The notes: generated from the sequence alone by a model not told the origin. A stretch of 64,000 nucleotides of DNA from Climacteris rufus (GCA_013398175.1 VZRZ01006460.1:696283-760282); one strand, 5' to 3'; shown: positions 50,167 to 62,644, counted from the first letter of the stretch. A program made the numbers and translations.

Positions 50167-53100
50167 CTGAAAAAACAATTATAGAAGCTGTAAGTATAAA
50201 TAAAATACACTAAACTAATAAAAATCTGTAACAAGTATGCATTTTCATAACCAAAATTCACTTAGCATTCTCTTTTTCCCCCTTTTAAGGCAAGACACCT
50301 TTTAGACAGTTCAGTTATTAATGGTCAATTAAAGCCTATCAAATTGTGTACTCAGAAGATGCAGAATAGCAGTATCCAATACATTAACACAAAAAAACCA
50401 GTAAAAAATCCAGTTACTGATTCTTTCAATGTGGTGGGAGGGAGAACAGTGGAACTCAATTCTGGTTTTCTGTATTTAAGTAGGCTAAATAATGAAGTTT
50501 TAAACCTTTTCCATATGAACACATAAGAAGAGATTCAAACTTCTTATTGAAAAGAATTAGCAACCGCGTATCAGCTATTATTTCAAAATGGAAATTCCTA
50601 TGCAAGAAAAAAAAAGAATGAAAACTAGCTGCTTAAGGGTTTGGTTTCCAAATGTTTTGTACTTCCAGTAGCTGGCAATTTCCATTTTCTTTGCACTGGG
50701 TTTGCCAATTCAACCTATTAGTCAGACTACTATTCTTCCACTATTTAACCTTCACCCAGCAACCAAAATCAGAAAGAAAACTGTAAATATTCTATTACTT
50801 GAAACAGGACACCTTCTTACAGCTTTGTCATACACTATCTTCTTTTCTCAAGTGTACACTATCCAAACCAGAATGCTGTGCTATTTTTATTTGCCACCTC
50901 CTCCCCCTCCTCCTTTTTTTCAAAAGTCTCACACCCAGTAGGAGTGGTTAAGCACACTATCAGTCAGTGCACTGACTGATGACTGTGTGTCACGTTTACT
51001 TAAGATAAATCAATCCATAAGCATTAACCAACAATGCCTTTCACTGTCTCAACGAGAAAAGATTAACCTGCTTGTAAAATATCAATTAGCTTTAAAGCAG
51101 ACATTTTAAATTAATAGTATTCATCCTGTAAAGTTCTGTTTCATAATCTTAATAAAACAGACGGACCTAAGGTTTACATAGATTATATTTTGCATATTTA
51201 GAGAAACATTTGTTTTCCAGTGTTCCTCATAACCAGTGTTCTTTCTTCAACTATTTTCTTCATAGTATATGAATAATGCCAGGCCCCAAGTGAATGTTTA
51301 TGGTACAGACATCCCAAGCCACATCAGGATACATTTTGCCCGACAGAAAAATTAATCTCTGCTGCAACATTCTTCCAGAATTTCTCCAATAATTAGACCA
51401 CACTTCGATGTATAAATCAGATAATATTTTGGCCATGATACTACAATTTTGTGAATACCCAATTCAAAAGAAATATGGAGAGTACATCAAGTTCTTAGAA
51501 GAAGACAATGGATTCATCTTTTAGATAATTCTGCATTAGATTACATCTGTGACACAGCTAAATTTGATGATTATATAAAACAACATAGGACCAAGTCTCC
51601 CCACTGTAAGTCACCGTGTCAGTTAACACTGCATGTTTCACATACCATATGGTTTTCTTAGTCCAACTGTTGCTTTTATTACCATCATCATATTGTTTCT
51701 ACCTTGTTTCATAGGAGCAAGGCAATCAAAACACAGCCTTCCTTTTCAAAAGGTAAACAAACTCAATAAATTCAATGAAGTTATGTGCATACTCAAGTAA
51801 GAATTGTTTGGTACTCTAATGACATGAATGACAATATAATCTTATCCTTTATTTATCTAATTTCACATCTCTTTATCTAATTCCACTGATGGTTCTCGAG
51901 ACAAGACAGTCCAGGCTATACCAACCAAACCCACATATTTTTGGTAATAATTTTGTGTTATTTCTGTCTGATATTTACAGTTAAATTAATGCTGGTATAT
52001 TCAGGTGAGACTTCCTAGGACTGTTACAAAAGCCAATTTTCAGCATGCTGCACGTAGCAGAGCCATGCTGGAATTGATAAATATATTAAAGTATCATTCA
52101 TTGCAGTGTTTGGCATAACCCTTTAATCTGTATAACTTCCTCTGTAAAATATTTTACTTCAGTTTGTATTGTGAAGGAACAACCCAGTTTCTACTTCAAC
52201 ACCATTGGAGATCACAGACAATAACCAAACAGCATTTAACTGAATTTAACAGAACATGGCCAGCACTCCAAAAAGGCCCCTCTGGAGTACAAAATCCAAG
52301 AGTTAACCAGGTTAACAGGGACTACCTGTTTCTCAGAGATGCTAAGCATTTGTAGAATCTACTGAACTCTTTTTATAATCTCCCCACCTCTTTTACCTGC
52401 TACACTTTTCCCCTTCCATGGGAGAAATGACAAGATCCTATTCTACCAATTTTCTAGCTTTAATTATCTTAGGGATTTACAAGTGTACTAAACCTGTTGA
52501 GACCTTTAAAAGCATAATTGAAAGACATTTTCGCTGTTACCCCTTTTAATATCCCTTCTCCACCAGCTGACAGATAACAAGTAAGATCATGAGTTCTCTT
52601 CATTAAATTAAGAAAATAAAAGTAAATCTCCAAATACACTACTAACCAGAATAAATCCTAGTAGCCATCCCTAAATGCCACACCCAAAATCACACAAACC
52701 ACACCACCTTCCTTGTGCATATTATGTATCGCTCCATTATTTAATCACAATAACCAGGAATGTTTTCTTATTAACCAGGAGGTTAAATGAAATACGAGGA
52801 ATTTAGGCCTAATGCCTAAGTAAATGCTTGCAATATAACTCTGTGTAAAAAAGTACTTCTCCAGATATCTCCACAGGTTTTGTTGCAGAGTGTACAATAT
52901 TTTTACATGCAAAACACTAAAACAGAAAAATTACAGATTTAACAGGAACTGGAATGGTCTGATCACTAAAGTGTTGAGGAAGATGAAATAAAGCATCCTA
53001 ACAAGGAATGACTCTTATGTTGCTCACTCCTACAAACACCTTAACAAAACAACACTTTTGACATGGAGGAAGCTGAAGAGTGGTCCTGCCAAAGACCAGT

Positions 53101-55520
53101 CTCCTTGGGCAGAGCATCATTCTCAGACTCTCTCCTGATGTAATTTTGTTCTTCATACACCTGACAAGTCTCAGCAAATGAGCACTCTACTTCCTGTCTG
53201 TCTTTTATTTCTGTTACTTGCACCAAGAGACAAACAGTACATAATTTTAAAACAAAAACCTAACTGTTCCTAAATACTCTGCCACTCAAAAATCTGTAGG
53301 AAACTCCAAGGAAAATGGATGTATCCATTTCCATTGGAACTGCAGAAATCTCTGACTTGACTATAGTAAGACACAGGACAGTGTTTTACCAGAGCTGCTC
53401 AGTCTTTATGTCACCACTCTTCCCAAAAAAACAGACAAATTAATTTTAAATCACTTGTCCTACCCCTGTGCAGTGTCATAAGGTGATACAGACGTGCATC
53501 ACTCCTGTGCTGCACCACTCCCTCTGACAGACAAGGCTCTCCTGTCACACTACTCACAACAAACCAAAATCCACCACACAGACTCTGGGTTGTTTTTCTA
53601 ATCCCTCACCCTCCAAGTCTATGTCATCCTTCATCTTCATAAAGCAAGCTCCTCAGAGCAGAATTCTTTAGCCTCTCTCAATATAATTATGCCAGTATTT
53701 CCTTCCCATGCAGTCTTTCCATTCACGAAAGGCAGTCCAGAATACAGAGGTTACATCTGTATTAACAAGTAAGAAGAGCCATGTAAAGCTGAAGAGCTGA
53801 CATCAAGGCCTGGAAGTGTTAACTACACATTCTTTTCTACTTTCCCCATAATTTTAGGGAGTTTGATGTTCTTTTACTTTGATTTAACTCAAGTTTGATC
53901 CCATACACTAAATGTCCATCAGCCCATCTGCTGCTTCAGGTTCACGTGAAAATGATTCAGCCCGTGGGCCATCAGACTGCTCTGGGATGCCAACCTGGGC
54001 AATGCAAGGGGAAAGGATGAAGACTTCTTTCAAATGCACTCCAGACCTGAACAAACACATTGACACAGACACACTCTGAAACTATGGCAAGTATATGATG
54101 ATTTAAAACCTTGACTGCTCTTCTGCAATTTTATTATATTTTGCTACCATAAATCCTTCATCCCTTCAAAGACACCAAGCTATATTATTAACTACAATAT
54201 GAACTGAAAAAGGAAGAAGCTAGAATTTTAGAACTGTCACCCACGAGTAACCAGATTTTACAGAAATAAAGAATTACACACTGAGAATTTCTGTGCACAC
54301 TTTACATGGAGTAAACAAAAGAAACCCTACCAGCTTAAAACTATTTTCTTGACTTAGAAAGCTGGCCACTCCATAAAGATAATGTGGTTCCATGGCTTCC
54401 ATGCTGATGGTAAACACATCAACACATCTCAAACTCACACCTTTCAAGTAGCTCTTACACAAGGTACGTAAATATATCTTAACGCATGTAGGTATAATTT
54501 AAAGTCTGAGACTTCTAAGGAACTTAGATGTATTTGGCAATAGGTCAACCAATATGAAGAAAAAGTACTCATCTTTTACCAGTGGTGAAACTAAAATATA
54601 CAAAGATGAGCACTATTATTACTGAACAAAAAGCACTAATGGTTTATTAGGTTTCAAAACAATGGAGGGAAATCAAAAACTGATGACGCAAAGATGCTAT
54701 TGAACACAGAAGAAAAGTTCTACCCAGCGTGGAATGGGATACGAGAAAATTTCAGAATCATGTAAGAACTGAAAGTTCAAAATTTTCCTCCTATATACTT
54801 GTTACATTTCAAATCTGGGTTTCACTGCATCAGCTAACATTCATTCTCAATCATATGTCTGTTAGGTGCTGAAAGAATGAGAACTGATGAGAACCCTGTA
54901 AATAAATATGTCTTTATACAAGGCACTTCCATGTTACATCTCAAATACATCCATCATCTTTTTTTTATCATCAGCTAGCAATCCAATTCAGGCAGTGTTC
55001 TGTTTAGCCATTATAGTTGCTTTTCTTACTTCTGAGCTGTATCTCCCATGGCTGCTAGCATTTAAAGAAAATGAGCACAAGGCGTCCATGGAGCTAGTGT
55101 TCATTACAAGTTTGTGTTACACGGGTGATCAACCTTAACGCTTAAGATTTCATAAATCTCTGACTGAATTATTTCTGCATTAAGGTAACATAAAAGTTCT
55201 CTCCCTTCTTCTGTTCATTATCCAAGAAGATACAAGCTTACATACAGCCTCCTCATTTATCTAATCACTTGCTTTTTAAAGATCTAAATTAACTGTGATA
55301 CGTTTCTCTCACTAGTGAAACAAGCCTGACATTTTCAATCTGCCGTGAAGACAAAATCACAAAATCAGCATGGTTATAAGCATACTTTCAGTAGGTACCA
55401 GGAATAATAAGAAAAAAAGTTGGGTTTTTTCACAACACGCAGTAGCACACATGATGAGAATGAAGGAAACAAACATAACCACGGCACTGGACTACTTGTG
55501 ACCACCTCTGCCATACTCAC
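50167..55520 (-). other. ATG5 intron 2
   Basis: A 5.4-kb AT-rich intron. A pyrimidine tract (about 50896-50930) is the only compositional oddity. No mobile element, RNA gene or additional exon was recognised. Confidence 0.88.
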
Positions 55521-55628
55521 ATAGTAAGGTTCAGCTTCCCTTTCAGTTATCTCATCCTGATACAGAGTGAAACAGGTCGGTATTCGCCCAAACCACACAT
55601 CTCGAAGTACATCTTTGTCATCTGTCAT
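55521..55628 (-). CDS. ATG5: ATG5 coding exon 2 (start codon, residues 1-36)
   Basis: First coding exon. The translation begins MTDDKDVLRDVWFGRIPTCF and ends EAEPYY, which is the N-terminus of vertebrate ATG5: the first helix, known to contact ATG16L1, and the start of ubiquitin-like domain A. The start at 55626-55628 was chosen because homologues begin with this MTDDKDV segment and because it has A at -3. There is no in-frame stop between it and the probable exon boundary, so the choice rests on homology. The donor after the TAT codon reads gtgagtat. The exon continues upstream as 5' UTR to about 55675, where a tttag acceptor is visible. A short out-of-frame upstream ORF overlaps this start codon and is listed separately. 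Confidence 0.97.
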
Positions 55629-55653
55629 TCTTCCAATGGACAGTGAAGCACAT
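55618..55653 (-). other. Upstream ORF of 11 codons overlapping the ATG5 start
   Basis: An ATG at 55651-55653 opens a reading frame of 11 codons that ends at a TGA at 55618-55620, inside the ATG5 coding region and in a different frame from it. The context is weak (T at -3), so leaky scanning would be expected. It is present in mRNA only if the exon 2 border at about 55675 is right. No function is claimed beyond possible translational tuning. Confidence 0.5.
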
Positions 55654-55675
55654 GTAGAACAGTTTGTTCCTTCAG
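55629..55675 (-). other. ATG5: Probable ATG5 5' UTR part of exon 2
   Basis: This 47-nt leader lies between a candidate acceptor (cagttttag, cut just above 55675) and the start codon. A second AG a few bases upstream, in gggttacag, is an alternative acceptor that would lengthen the leader by five bases. Immediately upstream on the minus strand are a T-tract and a G-tract (plus strand 55699-55719), a poor and unusual polypyrimidine context, so the border is inferred rather than certain. Confidence 0.55.
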
Positions 55676-55955
55676 CTAAAACTGTAACCCATTCCCCAAC
55701 CCCCCCCCAAAAAAAAAACAAGTCAGCACGACTGCAAATAAAATACATCTTGTTCAAGGTTCTCCCCTAACTACATTTCTGAAGGCGTGACCAAAGCTGT
55801 CAAAGGGGCATTAAATGCATCACTTGGTACAAAGAACGGGATGAATTAAGTTATCAGTTATAAATACGGGGTGGATATGGAGTAAAATGCCAACGAGCAT
55901 TTCCTAAGGCTGCATCACGCCCCAGCCGCAGAGTCAAAAGGTCCCTTCCCGTTAC

Positions 55956-56038
55956 CGCCTCGCCGTCACCCGCAGCTCCCGCACCCCCGAGGCCCCGGTG
56001 CCAGGAGCAGAGTCCGTGCCCGCACAGGAGCGGCGGGA
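55956..56038 (-). other. ATG5: Candidate non-coding exon 1 of ATG5 (3' part)
   Basis: On the minus strand the GC-rich sequence leaving the N gap ends in CGAGGCG followed by gtaacggga, an acceptable donor just upstream of the presumed exon 2 acceptor. That gives an intron 1 of about 280 bp. Vertebrate ATG5 has a non-coding first exon, so a leader exon here is expected. Its 5' end would be inside the gap. No transcript evidence is available, so the exact donor is a guess. Confidence 0.35.
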
Positions 56039-56483
56039 NNNNNNNNNNNNNNNNNNNNNNNNNNNNNNNNNNNNNNNNNNNNNNNNNNNNNNNNNNNNNN
56101 NNNNNNNNNNNNNNNNNNNNNNNNNNNNNNNNNNNNNNNNNNNNNNNNNNNNNNNNNNNNNNNNNNNNNNNNNNNNNNNNNNNNNNNNNNNNNNNNNNNN
56201 NNNNNNNNNNNNNNNNNNNNNNNNNNNNNNNNNNNNNNNNNNNNNNNNNNNNNNNNNNNNNNNNNNNNNNNNNNNNNNNNNNNNNNNNNNNNNNNNNNNN
56301 NNNNNNNNNNNNNNNNNNNNNNNNNNNNNNNNNNNNNNNNNNNNNNNNNNNNNNNNNNNNNNNNNNNNNNNNNNNNNNNNNNNNNNNNNNNNNNNNNNNN
56401 NNNNNNNNNNNNNNNNNNNNNNNNNNNNNNNNNNNNNNNNNNNNNNNNNNNNNNNNNNNNNNNNNNNNNNNNNNNNNNNNNNN
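56039..56483. other. Assembly gap, 445 N
   Basis: This is a run of unknown bases inside the CpG island. The flanks are extremely GC-rich, so the gap is probably sequencing dropout of the promoter core and exon 1. Reading frames that pass through it are meaningless. Confidence 1.
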
Positions 56484-56800
56484 GGCCCCGGGCGGGCGCG
56501 CCGGGAAGGGGTGGGGCCGGGAGGTGGTGCCGCCGCCGCTCGCCGGAGTCGGTCCTGAGGCGCCCCGAGTTCAGTGTTGGTGCTTCAGCCGCAATGCCGG
56601 AGCCGGAGAGGCGCCGGGCTGCAGCTGTGCCGGAGCCTGGCACGGACATGCTTCGGAGGCATCAGCGGGGTCGCTCAACCGATAAGGCCCCGCGTTTGTG
56701 GATTTTGAGCTCTTAATCTCTCTGCTCTCTCTTAGCCGACCCTTCTCTTTTCCTGCTTCCCTAAGGAAGTAGTCACAGCACCAGCCTAAAAGAGGTCAGG

Positions 56801-56918
56801 AAGTGTTTGGCCAACGCTGTCAGGCACACGATGTGACTCGTGGGGTGTCCTGCGCAGCGCCGGGAGTTGGACTCGATTGGTCCCTTCCAACTCAGAATAC
56901 TCGGTGACGTTTTCTGTA
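56801..56918 (+). mobile_element. CR1 LINE 3'-end fragment next to the ATG5 promoter
   Basis: The sequence runs aggcacacgatgtgactcgt, ggggtgtcctgcgcag, ggagttggactcgattggtc, ccttccaactcagaatactc. It corresponds to the 3' end of the CR1 type whose tail reads GTTGGACTCGATGATC...CCAACTCAGGATATTC. The CpGs in it are unusually well preserved for an old copy, perhaps owing to its closeness to the CpG island. Confidence 0.85.
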
Positions 56919-56939
56919 GTAGATCTTACCCACCGTGAC

Positions 56940-57420
56940 AGATGGAGCGATTCCAGAGGAGGGCCACAAAGTTGACAAGAGGAATGGAGCACCTCCCCTA
57001 TGAAGACAGGCTGAGGAAGTTGGGGATGTTTAGCCTGGAGAAGAGAAGGTTGTGTGGAGACCTCATGGCAACCTTCCAGTATCTGAAGGGGGCCTACAAG
57101 GAAGCTGGAGAGGGACTGTAGTCAGGACTGCATCAGGAACTGTAGTCATAGGACGAGGAGAAATGGGTACAAATTGAAAGAGGGAAAGTTCGGGTAAGAT
57201 ATTAGGAAGAATTTCTTCACTGTGAGGGTGGTGAGGCACTAGAACAGGTTGCCCAGCGAGGTTGTGGGTGCCTCAGTCTGTCAGTGTTCAAAGACAGGTT
57301 GGATAAGGCCTTGAGCAGCCTGGTCCACTGGGAGGTGTCCTTGCCCACAGCAGGGCAGATTGGGACTAGATAGTATTTAAGGTCCCTTCCAAGCCCTAAC
57401 ATTCCATGATTCTGTGATTT
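56940..57420 (+). mobile_element. CR1 LINE 3' fragment
   Basis: A second sense copy directly following the first: gatggagcgattccagagga, gggccacaaagttgac, ggagcacctcccctatgaag, agcctggagaagagaagg, gatattaggaagaatttctt, ggtgaggcactagaacaggt, tgcccagcgaggttgtgggt and the terminal cattccatgattctgtgatt. It covers the end of ORF2 and the 3' UTR; a small local duplication (tgtagtcaggactgcatc / ctgtagtcatagg) is near 57118-57150. Confidence 0.95.
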
Positions 57421-60054
57421 TACACCACAGTCACAGGAGGATGAGGAGTACCTGCTGCCACCAGTGACATCTCTTACATACCAAAGCCTCATTCTGGATA
57501 ATTTTTTATCAGCCCAGTACGTGCACGTTTGCAGTGAATTCCACCTCTGCATTTCAAAGAACATATCCCACAATTCTGTCACTCTGCAAATCCTTGTCTC
57601 GATATCCCACAACTGCAGGAGTGCACGGGAAGGACAACACTTTTTGTGGCAAGGACCATCCTAACTCCAAGGAAGATATGTATCCTAGTGTGCCACACTA
57701 GCAGCTGTCAAAGCTGGGTTGTTCAGAGGTTGTTCTGTTTAGAGCGGCTGTTTCGGCACGTTTGGAGGAGCGCTGATAACGGTGTGGTTTTAGCAGATGC
57801 ACACGCTGCAGTTTCAGTAGTGCCACGTTCTGGCCATGCTGTCTTGTGGCCACCAGATGTCATGCAGCGGCCATGGCTGCTGAAGGAGTCTTCAGGAATT
57901 CGGGAACTAACTGCAGTGGTTACTGACCTTTGGTGCGTTTTACCCAAGGACTGGCATTCTAATGAGTTTGTGTGTTGCTGATCCAACCGTATGACTTGTG
58001 TATTTTTTCAATCATCCAAAGGATTAGAAAAGTCTGAAATGCTCATTTTATTTTTTTTCCAGTTTAAATAAGCTTGTCATGATGACCTCTTTTCAATAAA
58101 ACATAATATTCCAAACATGAGTCCTAATATAAAATTAATCTTTTTTGTTAGAGCCCTATAAGCAAAATAAGTTAAACTGTGGTGGTTTTGTGATTGGGAC
58201 ATACACAGGGAAGCTCTCCTTACCTCTTCTCTGAAGTTTTTTGTGACACATTAATTTAAAAAGCAGGTAAACTGCTGTGAACCAGGAGTAAACTTAATGT
58301 TTGCTATGGTCTACCCCAAAGCACAGGGAAAGAAGGCACAGAGCACATGTGATATTGCAAGGGCTTTAGTCTCTGAAGGGACCAGTTCCCTTACACACCT
58401 GAATACAGGCACCCACTTGGGTGCACGTGTTGGGCATGATGGTGGAAGGGGAGAGTTTCCTCCAGAAGTATTGTCTGTGCACTCACAACAGTTTTAACTA
58501 GTGTGGATGGTCTGGAAATTACTGCCTTGCAGACCTGGAATGGCAGGAGACCTGCACAGAACTGATCCCACAATTACAGAGGCATCCAACCTGCAAGCAC
58601 TGCACATTGCTACAGGCTTCTGTGTGTGTTTCTGCAAGGCACCCTCAATGCTGTTCCAGGTCTGTTGGAAACAGTCTCATGAGGATGCACTGACCAGTGG
58701 AGCTGCTGTGAGATGCCAACATCACTGGAAAAACAAACAAACAAAAACCCCAACCAAACAGACAAAAAAATCACAAGATTTTTACAAATATTTTTTCCTG
58801 GTTAGAAAATTTGCAAACTTTCAGAAAGCTTTGCACATATGGATATCCCTACAGGAAATCAAGGAGAACCACAACTCCTCAGAGTTCTTCTCTAGAAAAG
58901 GGTGGGTTTGGTAGGGTTTGTAGGCTAAAGAGTTTGATTCATCATTGTACCAGCATCACTAAAGGTAATGCCAGCTCATTTTTTCCCACAGGCAGGCAGG
59001 AGTGTGCCAGCACTGCTGTTATCAATCACTGTTAAGTTGTGACCCCTTCTTGGTGCTGCCTGTGCTCACCTCCTGCAGTCTTACTTAACCTCCTCTGCTA
59101 CAGTCCTTGAAGCACAACACTGGCCAGCTAGACTGTAATCAGCATTGTGTTGATTACTAAAGACAAGTACCAAACAGATTAAACATTAACTTTTGCATTA
59201 TTCTCTTGTGTGTAGTATAACGAACATAAGCACCTGACTCAAGCATATGGATTCCACTTGAGAGGCTGAAAACAGAGCTCCCCTGAGTGCCCTAGTCTTT
59301 TGCTGGATCTAGACACAAGATGCCAGGTAGAGAATAAAACAAAACTAAGTTATAAAGTGAGATAACTTGGTGTTTATATTATCTTCCTATTTAAACATCC
59401 TGCTGGTGTTGTTACCAGACAGAGATACAGCAAGATACATTGTCCGTGACTATAGTTCCATTGGCAAATGAGGCTCTGCTTCTGAGACAAAGTTGGTTGT
59501 AGATAAACACGAGATGTAATGTGACTACTGAACAAATAAACTAAACTTGAAGTGAATGCCAACTTTGCTGTTATTATGACTGCAAATAAAGAATCTGAAT
59601 CCAAACATGAAAAATAATGGCTAGGATGCAATGTCAACATAGAGACAATAAAAAGGGAATTATCTCTTTGGCATATTGTTTTCCACATTGTTATCTAATG
59701 CTTTAAGTTGCACCATCACTTGGCAGAATGGACCAGTCTAAACTGGAAGGGGAAGAGCTCAACAAACATATTTCCAATTCCAAAGATCCTCAAGCAGTAT
59801 TCCCTCATTTTAAACGTCATCAGCAGACAACACACAGTGAATCATTGCCTAATGGCACCTGAATCAAAATACCTGTTATTGAGTACACATGGAATGTGAA
59901 GATGCTTGTAATGAACAAGATTATAATTAAAGATTAATTAATTCTAATAAAAATATGAGAAATGGAACAGATGGTTTACATATTTGTGGGCAGTTATGTT
60001 TTTGTGTAATGGTAGTGCAGATGAAGGTTTGCAAGCAGAATCAGTGTATAATTT

Positions 60055-60135
60055 ACGTTGGAAGGGACCTCTGGAGTCCTGACATCTAGGCCAACATCCT
60101 TTCTCAAAGCAGGAGTAACTACAAACTTAGAAGGC
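60055..60135 (-). mobile_element. CR1 LINE 3'-end scrap, antisense
   Basis: Reads ttggaagggacctctggagt then ctaggccaacatcctttctc and aaagcagg on the plus strand, the reverse complement of a CR1 3' terminus. Only about 80 bp are recognisable. Confidence 0.75.
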
Positions 60136-61068
60136 AAATCATGCCGACATTTGATTGCTGAAAAGTTACGTGAAATAAAAAGTGAAATACTATTTCTCTC
60201 TGTATTTTGCTAGAACTGGGATAACTGATATTCATTGCTTTGATCACATTGAATTAATTTAATTGTGCTTTCATAGAATTGGTATTTTATGTCACATACA
60301 CATACCACAAAGTAAGGGTACTTTGTAAGTATCTAATGTATATACTTACATAAATTATACATACACGTATGTATAACAAATAGCCTTGGTGGGTGGTCAA
60401 AAGATGCCATTTATCCAGTCCTGGCTCCTCTCTCTATAAAATCATGACTCCATGAAATACTTGGCAAAACACACAGATATGTGAAACGTAACTTGTTCAA
60501 GTGTTGTTTTATTAACTGATCAGCAATCACTGTTGATGTTTACCCTTCACTTCCCTAACAGTTTTTGGTAGAAAACAAAATATACTTTAATTTTCTAGCT
60601 ATTGTCCTTTGAGTGTGTAAACAATACCAGATTGTGAGAATCATTAATATACACCTTTTAACATGCAACAGTGAGTAAGACTCAAATGAAACTCATAAAG
60701 CTGCTATTTATATCTAGCTAAATAGTTCATTGTTGCCTACTCCCAGTGAAGAATTATTTTGATTAATTACACGAGAAGCTGATTCATTCATCTGAGAACT
60801 TCCTGGAAATGTTACAAGATGGCACAATGTTTTCCAGATACAATTTAATGTATAAGTTTGTAGAAGCAAAAAAAAAAAAACCTAATTCTTATCTGTATAT
60901 AATTCTCCTTTCATGCTCTCCTCACCTACTAATATTTGTCTTCTGAAAAAATAAATATATTTGGAAATATTCTAGACTAGTTTTAAACTCTTGTCTAAAT
61001 AACTGAGGTGTGCTGACAGCTGTTCTAGTTTTCCTCACTGTTTTTTACTCTTCTTTATTGTGCTGATT

Positions 61069-61133
61069 TCATAGAATCATAGAAGGATTTGCACTGGAAA
61101 GGGACCTTGAAGATCATCCAGTTCCAATCCCCA
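61069..61133 (-). mobile_element. CR1 LINE 3'-end scrap, antisense
   Basis: Reads catagaatcatagaaggatt, then ggaaagggaccttgaagatc, then atccagttccaatcccc. This is the reverse complement of the last 65 bases of CR1, including the tail repeat. Confidence 0.9.
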
Positions 61134-62613
61134 TTTCCTATTTTACTTCTAACTTAAAATTCCTAAGTCATATTTCAGTTTATGATTTTTTTTTTATTTC
61201 CAAAACAAGTGACCAGACTTTAGGAAATCCTAGTTCTAGGTCTGCTGCTTATTATTTACCTTGAACAAAGTTTCTTGGGTTTGCTATTTTGTCATAGACT
61301 CATGAGGACATCTTGGTCTTAGTGAGGAGGAAGGGAAATACCACTTTTTAAAATTTCACATTATGTGCATATGGAGGTTTCTTATGAATGTAAATCAGAT
61401 CATAAGCTTTCTCTTTTAATATATTGACAATGCCAACAGCCAATTATTCACTTAGCCTGATTTTTACCCCTCTGCATATTAACCGAGTAATACTTATTCG
61501 GTCAAGTATTCTCACTTATCAAAGAGGAGTACCTGGTATTCAAAAGGGAGTAGGATGACGATTCCTGACGCTTCTGTTTTTTCTGTTGGGAATACTGACA
61601 AAAAAGTATTTGTCAGTACTATCTCAGCATGGGACAGGATTGGCTCCATCTATGCTTGATACATAACTTTAGCCATTTATGACCAAGGATCACCACTAAC
61701 TTAGTGCTGAATCACAGCACAGCCAGAAAGCAAAACAAAAGTAGAAGGAAGATGAAACAATAATCCTGTGCTGTTTGGCTCTTGGAACAGCCTTTAAGTT
61801 GTTTACTTTTAGGCAAGAAGGCATTTCACCAATAACCTGCCTTGTTAATACCATTGAAATGTCAGCTTCTGAGACATGGGCAGTCCAGCCCTCAGTACAA
61901 GAAGACACTAAGCACCTGTGTGTCACCCAGCACTCGGGAACTCCCAGAACAGAAACCAGAATTAACTGCTCTTTGTTGGCAAGTAATCTTTAACAGTTTG
62001 GTAAGAACACTTCTTGCTGTGCAGCTCCATATTAAAATCATTTCAATAAGGACTTGATTCCTTTTCTGTGTTGCACTGTGTAGTTCCAAGCATCTGAGTT
62101 AGACTCATTACAACATGGTCTATTGGCTAAATTATGAAACCTGACATACTATTGCAATAAAGTACCAAATATCATAGGGGTTCATGAATAAACACAGTGC
62201 CAAGTGTGACAAAGGGACAGCAGGCCAGATTCCCTGCCCATTCAAGTCATCATGGCTTCAGAAAAGTAATTTTCTGTTCTCGATAAACATATATGTCTCG
62301 TTACCTCTGATGTAAACCACAGGCTTTTTCTTAGATTTCTGAAAAGAAATAGTACTGATTTGTAATAAAACACAGGATTTCTCCACTCCAGACAAAGTTA
62401 GTGTTTTGGTATGACTGTTCTTCAGCAGTTTCACCCAAGGGAAAGAATTTTTCTCAGTGATTCCCAATTCACTTTGGTAATTTTTATCACTAAAGCATCT
62501 ATAACTGTGGTTCTGAAGCTCTGATATATTTTTGTTTCTCCAGTAATGAAGTGTGTTAAGGATATTTAAATTTACAAAGACTTTTTAGTGACTTTAAAAT
62601 CAATATTGGGTGT

Positions 62614-62615
<2 letters not shown>

Positions 62616-62644
<29 letters not shown>

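Larger units (their letters stand above)
1..55956 (-). other. ATG5: ATG5 gene, partial (exons 1-7 region; last exon off the left edge)
   Basis: ATG5 is the cytosolic autophagy protein that is covalently joined to ATG12 (by ATG7 and ATG10) and binds ATG16L1. The resulting complex acts as the E3-like enzyme that lipidates ATG8/LC3 on the phagophore. Seen here: six coding exons on the minus strand whose conceptual translation follows vertebrate ATG5 without a gap or stop. Coding lengths are 108, 128, 79, 163, 95 and 118 nt, all with GT donors, and the five internal coding exons have AG acceptors. The 230 complete codons leave about 45 for the missing last exon, matching the 275-residue length of human ATG5. 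I searched the first 9 kb for the expected C-terminal coding segment and did not find it, so exon 8 and the 3' UTR are inferred to lie to the left. The upper boundary depends on a candidate non-coding exon 1 and is uncertain. Confidence 0.95.
55910..56690. promoter_or_regulatory. CpG island and ATG5 promoter region, interrupted by assembly gap
   Basis: The sequence flips abruptly from AT-rich intron to dense GC and CpG on both sides of the gap (for example ggcgggcgcgccggg on the right and cgccgtcacccgcagc on the left). It sits directly upstream of the first ATG5 coding exon, as expected of a housekeeping CpG-island promoter. No TATA box is visible. Such promoters are often bidirectional, but no spliced gene is recognisable to the right. 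Confidence 0.85.

Noticed and set aside
55374..55520. Read-through of ATG5 exon 2 into intron 2 as extra coding sequence
   Set aside because: After the TAT codon a strong gtgagtat donor is present, and the continuing peptide departs from ATG5 exactly there, while exon 3 resumes the protein at 50166.
55966..56649. Long minus-strand frame (and a plus-strand partner at 55998-56558) across the CpG island
   Set aside because: About two thirds of each is unknown bases from the gap. The openness is an artefact of Ns and GC-rich sequence.
56594..56716. 40-codon frame starting in the CpG island in the divergent direction
   Set aside because: It is too short, Arg/Pro/Ala rich as expected from GC-rich DNA, and has no homologue I know. 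It is mentioned only as a possible divergent transcript.
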